64,000 nucleotides of DNA, from NCBI RefSeq assembly GCF_001641265.1, contig NW_020167522.1, positions 620,001 to 684,000 of the forward strand, written 5' to 3'. Shown piece by piece: positions 56,472 through 64,000 of the stretch (positions within the stretch are counted from its first letter, which is position 1; every line of letters starts with the position of its first letter). The DNA is from Pseudogymnoascus destructans (lineage: Eukaryota; Ascomycota; Leotiomycetes; Thelebolales; Thelebolaceae). Under the pieces are notes generated by a model. It saw only the letters and a list, made by a program, of their open reading frames with translations, was not told the origin of the DNA and searched no databases. The position numbers and the translations under genes are program-made.

Positions 56472-57620
56472 TACGAGCCATGATTTCATCATTCTAGCTG
56501 CCAAATATCACATCATCTTATGGGCGTTTCCCCTACATCTCACATACGTTCTACAGCCATTAGACGTGGGAATATTCCAACCTTATAAGCACTGTGTAAT
56601 GGTGGGTGCACCAGATGTGAGAATCTAGCCACCCAAGGAAGGGATGAATTTACTAAGACAACACACTGTCTTAGGAAAAAGAGCCAAAGGGTCGTAGCTT
56701 AGACTATTCCACAACGCAGCAATCAGGTGTGTGATGTAGTGAAGTGGTTCAGACAAGTTGCAACAAATGTTGAGTCTGGGAACTCAGGGGTAAGTCAGAG
56801 GTTAACACCTCACTGACTTTTCAGAAACAAGGAGTAACAAGATCAATGCTTGGAAGCTTGGAAAAGATGTGGAAGTATGTGATAGTCGATTTACTGTATT
56901 GTCTGCTTGCCCTTTCTTAAGGAAAGGGCAATCCTATTTATGCTAAAGGAGTGTAGTTCTCTCATTTTCCAAGACTTTCCATGACTAACCAGGCTTGGTA
57001 ACTGTAGTCGACGTAAGAGAATCCCATAGAACCATCTCCTAGTTTCCTAGCCTATAGGAAGTGAAAGGAGGTCCAAGGTCAGAGTACCCCTATAGACAAA
57101 TTATGTCATAACTTAACCAATCTTGTGGGTAACTAAGGAGCGATGACGTGTAATGAATCATAGAGGGCTGTAGCAATCGTTGAGTAGTATTGCTCTTGTT
57201 GTTGGTGTGATAAGCCAAAATATGTATAGTGACTTGTAGGTTTGAGGAGGAGATTTCCAAGTTTGCTCTTGAGTTTGATAGCAAACTGAGTGCAACGAAT
57301 GTCAGTATGACACACTGGCATAGGCAGGCTGTGCTCCGTGCCATACGAGAGATGGATATTACATACAACCTACCCTTATTTATGAGGGATCTCCCACAGA
57401 TGCAGGAGCATACCTTTAAGGATTCCACCATAAGATCAGCTTTTCAGAAAGCTGGAATCTGGCCAATAAGCTGTAATACAGCCATCGAAAAGCTATGTAC
57501 ATACTCGCAGCCTACACAGCCTACTACGCCTACCCTACGTTGGCCTATTACGCCTATACCATCTACTTTTCAGGAGGTGGAACGGGGGCTACAGCGCTGG
57601 AAAGACCGGCTTCCGGAGGC
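56472..57620 (+). mobile_element. Pogo-like transposase relic interrupted by a solo LTR
   Basis: The coding sense before 56590 ends LQPLDVGIFQPYKH and resumes after 57317 with WHRQAVLRAIREMDITYNLP, LFMRDLPQMQEHTF and SAFQKAGIWPISC. Removing the LTR and one copy of CACTG joins the two parts in frame. Confidence 0.85.
56595..57312 (+). mobile_element. Solo LTR, family B, copy 3
   Basis: 718 bp, TGTAATGGTGGG..GTATGACA, flanked by a perfect 5-bp target duplication CACTG (56590-56594, 57313-57317). It is shorter than copies 1 and 2 because of two internal deletions (near 57001-57005 and 57167-57180). It is in opposite orientation to copies 1 and 2. Confidence 0.88.
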
Positions 57621-57744
57621 CTGGTGTTACAGCTAACCCCACCACTAGTGCTAAGGAAGGGATTGGCTACGGAACTGCATGTGAGAAATCATAGTCATTG
57701 GTCCAGAGGGGACCAAGGGGTTAAGTATCACGTGATGGACCACG

Positions 57745-57950
57745 ATGGTCCTTCATGGCATTTGGCACGACGCCACTATATAAGTAGATAGTTAGTTCTT
57801 AGATAGGAGCTTCGTGCTCAACTCAATACAGTATTTGTTATATACTAGTAACGTGTTTTACGAAAGCCTTTGTGTCTGATCCCCTGCCTCCTCTGTTAAG
57901 TAAACCAACGCAACGAAACCTCTGTGAGTCTTATACGTTTAAGACGCCAG
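57745..57950 (+). mobile_element. LTR fragment, family A
   Basis: Contains CACTATATAAGTAGATAGTT, TAGGAGCTTCGTGCTCAACT and CCCCTGCCTCCTCTGTTAAG, matching the copy at 55145. It separates the pogo relic at 57313-57620 from its C-terminal module. Confidence 0.7.
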
Positions 57951-58380
57951 CCAGCTCAGGAACTCGACCTACGGGCTGTTCGGCAGCAGGTTAAGAACTC
58001 GAAGAAGAAGCGGGGGGCCTGGGGCCAGGGCCGACTCCAGTGTGGAGGTGAACTCCGGGCTTCTGAAGCCCACGAGCTTCAGGCCCAGAAAGCTGGGCTT
58101 CAGGCCTAGAAGCTCGCTGCCACAGAAGCCCGGAAGCGAAGCCCGGAAGCAGCTCCACCGGGCAGGAATTGAAGCCCGGAAACAGGAGCGCCTCCGGAAG
58201 AAGAGCCTGGCTCAGCTCACTGAATTAGGCCTTCCAATTCCTCTAGAGTTGGAAGACCCAATTACTGACCCAGAGGCCGAAACTGAGAGCGAGTATGAGA
58301 GTGCGAGTGAGGGTGCATGGGAGTGGGCGTGGGAGTGGGCGTGGGAGTGGGCGTGGGAGTGGGCGTGGGAGTGGGAATGA
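57950..58380 (+). mobile_element. Pogo relic C-terminal module with 12-bp repeat
   Basis: Encodes EARKQERLRKKSLAQLTELG and an acidic stretch, related to the module at 49600-49700. It ends in a GAGTGGGCGTGG tandem repeat (about 58321-58374) that reads EWAW repeats before a TGA at 58378-58380. Confidence 0.7.
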
Positions 58381-58415
58381 GGAAGTGATAATTTCGTATA
58401 ATGGAATTTTAAGTA

Positions 58416-60275
58416 ACGTACATGTATAGCGAAAGCGCCAAACAAGCGAAAGCGCCAAAATTATCTACCCTCACGACAAACATTGCGATAAATCTACCAC
58501 AACATTAGAAATCAATTGAAACTACTCGGAGTCCTCTTCCTCAGAGGTGTCTATTACAATCTGACACGTGCGCGCATTGTGCCCAGTCTCACCACACTTG
58601 CCACAGCGACGGGCACGAGTTTCTTCCCTTGGCTTCCGACCACGGCTTGCCCTTATTTCCTGCTCTACCTGCTGCACAACATCCCTCTCATCCTGTAGCT
58701 CTTGCGCCCCTTGTTGACTAAGTGATCCTCCTTGCTGTAGTCGTGTTTTCCTAGCTCTCCGGCGCTTGCTTAGTACTTCATTTGCCTGTCGTAGGTTTTG
58801 GTTCTCTCCCTTTAGCAGTGCTAATTGATGCATTATTTGCGATGCACCCTTTGTAAACTGGTCAACAGCTGCATAGATTGAGGTTGAAGAGCTATTTTGA
58901 TGGCGTGAAATCCGAGTTTTAATAAATGTAGACTGTGACATAGCTTCAATTGGGTTGTTTGGTGTCTGAGAAACCCAAGGTTGAGCAGTACCTGGGCGGG
59001 AGCTTGGAGGCGTTGGTGTCCTTAACTTAAGATCAAGTGTAGATATCACTCTCTCAGGGTCAAATGGAAGAAGCCCTGCCCCTCGGAACCCGCCTCGAAT
59101 GTTACTTTCCGTCATTGTAGTGTTAAATGCAGCGTGGAAGGCAGGAAAGAAGTCATCCTTTGTAATATGAGAAATATGAGCCTGCATCATATCTTCAATT
59201 TGCCGACCATAGGCCTGCTTTAACGGGCCGAAACAGCCAAGATCAAGTGGCTGGAGTAGATGAGAAGAGTGAGCAGGCATACAAAGCGTAATAATGTTGT
59301 GTTCCTTGCAGTACTCCTCAAACTCATCTGAGTGGTGGCTCTCATGACCATCAAGGACTAACAAGCGATAACCACCAACACTCCGGGCCTTTGTATGCTT
59401 CTCAAAGTGCTGAATCCAATCCATGCCTCTCTCGTTTGTAGTCCAGCCATTTTCAGTAACAGAAATCACCCAATCGCTTGAAAATCCACTATTCTCATAC
59501 CAAGATGTAAGGTGGTTTTTGCCTGCAACAATGATAAATGGTGGTACTGCCCAACCTTGAGAACTAACGCCTTGGATTACTGTAACCCATTCCCGATTAC
59601 CAGGCTGTACCTTCTTTGCTTTTGCCCGCCCGTCTGAGCTTGTTACAACCATAGCAGTTGAGATAACGCCCATCATAAACCCAGTCTCATCAAAGTTGTA
59701 GATATCTGCTTCATCGATACCATATTTCGCAATTGTGTTACGCACAAGCTCAAACCAGCCATTAATAACTTCTGGATCTTCGCACTTAGCCCTCTGGTAG
59801 TCGTATTTGCGCTGAAAGCGTGTCTGGAGCTCTACACGCCGCTTAACAAAGTTTGAAGCCCAACGCGACCCAACGCGTGACGCGTCGCGTGTTGCAAGTA
59901 GTCGACTTGCCATATCTTCAACAACAGACAGCCGAGGAGGAAACCCTTTGGCAGCTAGGTCGAGTATATACTGAACAAGGACGGACTCCTCTAGGTTAGT
60001 TAATTTCCGTGAGTTGGCTTGGATATCGCGTCGTGAAGGTACACCTTCTAGACGACGACCTAGATTGCAGTGGTCCACAGAATAGATCCTAGCAGCAACT
60101 CGAAGGCGTAACTTTGGGTCACTTTGCATAGCCTGGATAGCTAGCACTAATTGGCTTTCATCGTTTTTATGGGGCATGTTTTGTTGTTGAGGAATTTAAC
60201 ATTTAGTTGGGGGGTTTGGTCACCGCATCATTTTGGCGCTTTCGCTTGTTTGGCGCTTTCGCTATACATGTACGT
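58416..60275 (-). mobile_element. Intact pogo-like DNA transposon
   Basis: The 1860-bp element is flanked by TA (58414-58415, 60276-60277). The terminal inverted repeats begin ACGTACATGTATAGCGAAAG and contain two copies of GCGAAAGCGCCAAA separated by CAA. It holds one uninterrupted transposase frame. A second, internally deleted copy is at 62131-63074. Confidence 0.95.
58522..60177 (-). CDS. Pogo-type transposase with zinc knuckle (intact)
   Basis: A single uninterrupted 551-residue frame from the ATG at 60177. An N-terminal helix-turn-helix (ARIYSVDHCNLGRRLEG) is followed by a CENP-B/Tc5-like domain (SRWASNFVKRRVELQTRFQR). The DDD catalytic core has YNFDETGFMMG near residue 165, LLVLDGHESHHSDEF near 270 and LLQPLDLGCFGPLK near 307. 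A GGFRGAGLLPFDPERV block, a coiled basic region (LSKRRRARKTRLQQGG) and a CX2CX4HX4C knuckle (CGKCGETGHNARTC) close to the acidic end complete it. All expected catalytic residues are present, so it could be active. The zinc knuckle in a pogo-type transposase is notable but is also seen in the relic at 54430. Confidence 0.93.
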   Translation of the reverse strand: MPHKNDESQLVLAIQAMQSDPKLRLRVAARIYSVDHCNLGRRLEGVPSRRDIQANSRKLTNLEESVLVQYILDLAAKGFPPRLSVVEDMASRLLATRDASRVGSRWASNFVKRRVELQTRFQRKYDYQRAKCEDPEVINGWFELVRNTIAKYGIDEADIYNFDETGFMMGVISTAMVVTSSDGRAKAKKVQPGNREWVTVIQGVSSQGWAVPPFIIVAGKNHLTSWYENSGFSSDWVISVTENGWTTNERGMDWIQHFEKHTKARSVGGYRLLVLDGHESHHSDEFEEYCKEHNIITLCMPAHSSHLLQPLDLGCFGPLKQAYGRQIEDMMQAHISHITKDDFFPAFHAAFNTTMTESNIRGGFRGAGLLPFDPERVISTLDLKLRTPTPPSSRPGTAQPWVSQTPNNPIEAMSQSTFIKTRISRHQNSSSTSIYAAVDQFTKGASQIMHQLALLKGENQNLRQANEVLSKRRRARKTRLQQGGSLSQQGAQELQDERDVVQQVEQEIRASRGRKPREETRARRCGKCGETGHNARTCQIVIDTSEEEDSE

Positions 60276-60277
60276 TA

Positions 60278-62128
60278 TTCCGCAATTGTTAGGCAGGAAG
60301 CCATGGTATGAGACGTGGCCGAGGTCTTGCAGCTACAGGAGAAAGGTCACGTATGGTATTATTATTGAGCGAGATTTACAAGAGGAATCGAATGGCCTCT
60401 TACAATTTTTGATACAAGGGAGGGAGGTAGAGTTTACAGGCCAAGTAAGAAGCGGGAGGTGATGGAATAGGGTGGGAGGTACAGGTCACAGGCCAAGGAA
60501 GGAGCAGGAGGTGATGGAATTAGGAGGTAGAGAGGGCCCAAGCTGAATGGGGAAGCCGCCATGATATAAGAATAGTGTAGTTTATGTAGTAAGTATACAG
60601 CGATGATGTTATATAAGGTAGTTTTTGTGTAGAAATAGAATAGGCAAGTTTGTGTATAGATTAGAGTACAGTTGGCAAAGTAATTATCATATTTCATGAA
60701 ATAGGGGGGTCATGATATGAGAATAGTTGGAAGATTTGTAGTTTATATAGTAAGTAGAGATAAGAGTTTATGGTAGTTTTTGTGTACAAATGGAATGGTG
60801 TGTAAGTTTATAGATAGGAGTATAAGTGGTAAAAAAATTATCATATTGCATGGAATAGGGGGGGTGTCATGATATAAGAATAGTTTAGAAGCAGGAGGTG
60901 GTGGAATAGGGAGGGAGGTGGAGGTTATGGACCAAGATAGAGATCAGGGTATAGGGAAGGTAGAAGTGCCCAAGCCAAAAGGCGAAGCCGCCATGAAAGG
61001 AGCCCACAGCAGGTGTTGGGGTTAGAGGAGGTGGAGGTCAAAGAATAGGGAGGCAGGTAGAAGTCACAGAATAAGGAAGGAGTTATAGCAAGATTAGAGT
61101 GATAAAAGGAAGAGGGTAAAGGAGAAGCCAATTCCAAGCCATAACCCAAACCAATCCAGGCGAAGCCCGCCGCTGGCCACCCCCAGAGGGCAGAGGGTGG
61201 AGGGGGTAGAGGGTGTAAATGGTAGAGGAGGTGTAAGAAGAGGGAGAGGATGAGGCAGTGGAAGGGTAAGGTAGGTGTGAGGGGTGAAATTGGAAGGGCA
61301 GTAAGATTTGCAGTTTAAGTGGCAAATATGCAGCAATAATGTGATATAGAGTATATTTGGCGTAGAAAGGCAATGGCAAAGTGGATTTGTGGATTGGAGT
61401 AGATTTGGTAAAGATATTAGTATATTTGATAGAAATAGAGGGGGTTTATAATATGAGAATAATTGTTAGATTTGCAGTTTACATAGCACATGTGTAGCGA
61501 TAATGTTATATAGGGTAGTTGTACAATAGAAATGCAATAGCGAAGTCAGTTTGTGAATCAGAGTAAGATTAGGCCAAAGATTATAATATTTCATTGTAGG
61601 TAGTAGAGGTTGGTAATAGAGGGATTAGGAACGGGTTTTGTTTAGTTTACATACGAGTGTATAGGGAGAATCGATTATAGGGTAGTTTGAGCAAGCAAAT
61701 GCAATGGTGTTAGGGTCAGTTGAGTTGCAAAGAGTTGGGTGAGATATTACAAAATTCCACAGCAGGGGAGGGGGGTATTTTTTTGTATTTTTTTCAGAAG
61801 GGTTTAAAGATTTGTAGTTTATTTAATAGGTATGTAGGGAGAATCATTTACAGGGTATTTAGGGTGTAGACATACAATGGTAGGGTCAGTTTGTAGATTA
61901 GAGTAAGTTTTGTAAATATATTATCATTATTATAGAAATAGAGTTATCCCATAAGAAGAAACATAAGCATAGCATAGGTATTAAATGAGGCTATAGTAGA
62001 GTGTATAGGGGAGATTTAAAGGAGAATGGAATAGTGTAGTGCAATATACAAGAGTAATGTATAATATGATAATAGGTAAGTTTATAGGATTTGTTAGGGT
62101 AATAAATTAATTTTTGAGGAAAGATGAA
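60278..62128. repeat. Degenerate tandem array, unit about 150 bp
   Basis: Diverged units with GATTTGTAGTTTATATAGTA, ATGTTATATAGGGTAGTT, a GTGTAGAAATGCAATGG-like part, a GTTTGTGAATTAGAGTA-like part and AAGATTATCATATTTCAT recur from about 60560, 60720, 61310, 61450, 61660 and 61800. They are interspersed with GGGAGGTAGAGGTCACAG-type G-rich segments. The sequence is AT-rich, has no gene and sits between the two related pogo elements. Confidence 0.7.
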
Positions 62129-62130
62129 TA

Positions 62131-63074
62131 ACGTACATGTATAGCGAAAGCGCCAAACAAGCGAAAGCGCCAAAATGATGCGGTGACCAAACCCCCCAAC
62201 TAAATGTTAAATTCCTCAACAACAAAACATGCCCCATAAAAACGATGAAAGCCAATTAGTGCTAGCTATCCAGGCTATGCAAAGCGACCCAAAGTTACGC
62301 CTTCGAGTTGCTGCTAGGATCTATTCTGTGGACCACTGCAAGCTAGGTCGTCGTCTAGAAGGTGTACCTTCACGATGCGATATCCAAGCCAACTCACGGA
62401 AATTAACTAACCTAGAGGAGTCCGTCCTTGTTCAGTATATACTCGACCTAGCTGCCAAAGGAAGTTAAGGACACCAACGCCTCCAAGCTCCCGCCCAGGT
62501 ACTGCTCAACCTTGGGTTTCTCAGACACCAAACAACCCAATTGAAGCTATGTCACAGTCTACATTTATTAAAACTCGGATTTCACGCCATCAAAATAGCT
62601 CTTCAACCTCAATCTATGCAGCTGTTGACCAGTTTACAAAGGGTGCATCGCAAATAATGCATCAATTAGCACTGCTAAAGGGAGAGAACCAAAACCTACG
62701 ACAGGCAAATGAAGTACTAAGCAAGCGCCGGAGAGCTAGGAAAACACGACTACAGCAAGGAGGATCACTTAGTCAACAAGGGGCGCAAGAGCTACAGGAT
62801 GAGAGGGATGTTGTGCAGCAGGTAGAGCAGGAAATAAGGGCAAGCCGTGGTCGGAAGCCAAGGGAAGAAACCCGTGCCCGTCGCTGTGGCAAGTGTGGTG
62901 AGACTGGGCACAATGCGCGCACGTGTCAGATTGTAATAGACACCTCTGAGGAAGAGGACTCCGAGTAGTTTCAATTGATTTCTAATGTTGTGGTAGATTT
63001 ATCGCAATGTTTGTCGTGAGGGTAGATAATTTTGGCGCTTTCGCTTGTTTGGCGCTTTCGCTATACATGTACGT
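62131..63074 (+). mobile_element. Internally deleted pogo element (non-autonomous)
   Basis: 944 bp with the same TIRs as 58416-60275 and TA flanks (62129-62130, 63075-63076), in the opposite orientation. It keeps the transposase start (MPHKNDESQLVLAIQAMQ) up to LDLAAKG and then jumps at about 62465 to sequence that encodes the zinc-knuckle C terminus, losing about 916 bp. Remaining sequence differs from the intact element at only a few bases, so the deletion is recent. No functional transposase is possible, but the ends look mobilisable. Confidence 0.93.
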
Positions 63075-63076
63075 TA

Positions 63077-63614
63077 TCTTTACATACAAATTACTAACCA
63101 GCAATACTCATTGCTTCCCCTCGCTTCGAGTTGCCGCACATTGCTTCCACCCACGATTATCGACTTAACGGATTATGACTGTAATCATGACTAGTTATTC
63201 ATGATTATAAATCATGATTATGATTATGCGCTTTGTAAATAATCATGATTATGATTACGACCTAATAATCATGATTATAATTGATTTTCACCCCGGGTGG
63301 AGGGGTTGGTCTGTCAGCGTGACTACTACAATGGATTGATGATCGCCAAGGCGATTTTTGCTGAGCGTGGAAATTAGTAAGATTAAAGTTATGGCAGGTA
63401 TATTCAGGTCCGCATATAGTTCTATAAGGTAACTGTGGATAGGGGTAGATGAGGAATGCTCCATGTGATCACGGCTTCTTGATGCTTTCATTATGGATCG
63501 TCATTACAAGTAAACGCTCGTCGTTAAACGCTAATTTGCGATTGTATGTACCGCAAGAAGGATATACGCTACCCATGCAAAACCGATTCCTTGAATGATT
63601 AACTCCTCCCCCCC
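63077..63614. other. Spacer with ATCATGAT palindromic repeats
   Basis: Between about 63175 and 63285 the motif ATCATGATTATGATTA and variants recur about five times, each containing the self-complementary ATCATGAT. No gene is supported; the HECT gene 3' UTR lies at the right. Confidence 0.6.
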
Positions 63615-63998
63615 CTACGCAAACCCAAACCCCTTCGCATTCTCCAGCGCCATACTCAGCTTCCTCCTCAGTGTCTCCCTATCCTTATACTCCGGTAGCA
63701 AAAGCGTCCCATAGCAGGTATAGCTCGTCGGCAGCCTCCCCCTTCCTACATGCCCCTCCGTGCCTTCCCCCTCTTCCTCCTCTGCCACATCCCCCTCTTC
63801 CCCCTCCCCATTCCTCTGCACTACAAACACTAGATTGCGCATCCCACCCACGGGCACGCGATCGCTAGCCGTCACAAACTCAAGGAGTCGCTTCTTCTCC
63901 TCCGTCCCAAAGCGGCGCACCACAGACCAAAAGTCCTTGATGGCGCGGTGATCGGCGTCCCAGCCGACGTAGCGCGCGTACCGCCGCAGCTCAGCAAC
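63615..63998 (-). CDS. HECT-type E3 ubiquitin ligase, C-terminal part (partial)
   Basis: The frame enters from the right edge and ends with TAG at 63615-63617, giving about 127 residues. It is the C lobe of a HECT domain: LRRYARYVGWDADHRAIKDF, LLEFVTASDRVPVGGMRNLV, then the catalytic-Cys motif LPTSYTCYGTLLLPEY and the end ALENAKGFGFA. HECT enzymes accept ubiquitin on this Cys and pass it to substrates. The acidic Glu/Gly-rich insertion before the Cys motif is unusual. Conserved features point to the Hul4/Hul5-like class rather than Rsp5, but only weakly; the N-terminal part is outside the window. Confidence 0.93.
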   Translation of the reverse strand, partial: VAELRRYARYVGWDADHRAIKDFWSVVRRFGTEEKKRLLEFVTASDRVPVGGMRNLVFVVQRNGEGEEGDVAEEEEGEGTEGHVGRGRLPTSYTCYGTLLLPEYKDRETLRRKLSMALENAKGFGFA

Positions 63999-64000
63999 AT

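Noticed and set aside
56434..56628. 64-residue plus-strand ORF ending in the LTR
   Set aside because: It is a chimera of LTR sequence and a pogo transposase relic, not a gene.

Overview
The window is nuclear DNA from a filamentous ascomycete (Pezizomycotina). Genes carry short introns (about 50-130 bp) with GTATGT/GTAAGT-type donors and CTAAC-like branch points. The gene set (AcuK-type gluconeogenesis activator, penicillopepsin-type protease, Kar5, Hal2, riboflavin kinase) is typical of such fungi. I cannot name the species; a Leotiomycete or Eurotiomycete is a guess.

Layout. 1-3.1 kb: minisatellite, a decayed gene and spacer. 3.1-30.1 kb is a gene-rich euchromatic block: a small Ala-rich protein (-), the PP2A activator Rrd1/PTPA (-), a divergent large acidic protein with 21 EEEG repeats (+), a long coiled-coil protein with six 27-residue repeats (+), the nuclear-fusion protein Kar5/Tht1 (-), mitochondrial ribosomal protein uL6m (+), 3'(2'),5'-bisphosphate nucleotidase Hal2/Met22 (-), a C3HC zinc-finger protein of the Rsm1/NIPA family (+), a 49-residue membrane protein (-), a Fot1/pogo-like transposon, riboflavin kinase Fmn1 (+) and an AcuK/Ert1 zinc-cluster regulator (-). 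30.1-33.5 kb is spacer full of simple repeats. 33.5-34.9 kb encodes a secreted aspartic protease (-). 35-45 kb is gene-poor, with a perfect hairpin element, a heavily broken GH55-like glucanase gene, a broken small secreted-protein gene and an intact two-WSC-domain secreted protein. 45-63 kb is mainly a transposon graveyard (gypsy relic, solo LTRs, Tigger/pogo relics, a Tc1-like element, an intact pogo-like element and its internally deleted copy), interrupted by one multidrug-type MFS transporter. The window ends inside the 3' part of a HECT ubiquitin-ligase gene.

The host genes do not form an obvious pathway or metabolite cluster; they are mostly independent housekeeping genes in convergent or divergent pairs. 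The most interesting parts are the transposon region (autonomous/non-autonomous pogo pair, nested solo LTRs with target duplications, a degenerate satellite-like array), the duplicated hairpin at 35.6 kb, several homogeneous coding repeats and a probable GC-AG intron. No clearly new multi-gene system was found.

Intron positions were read by eye; all multi-exon models keep frame arithmetically, but none has transcript support here.
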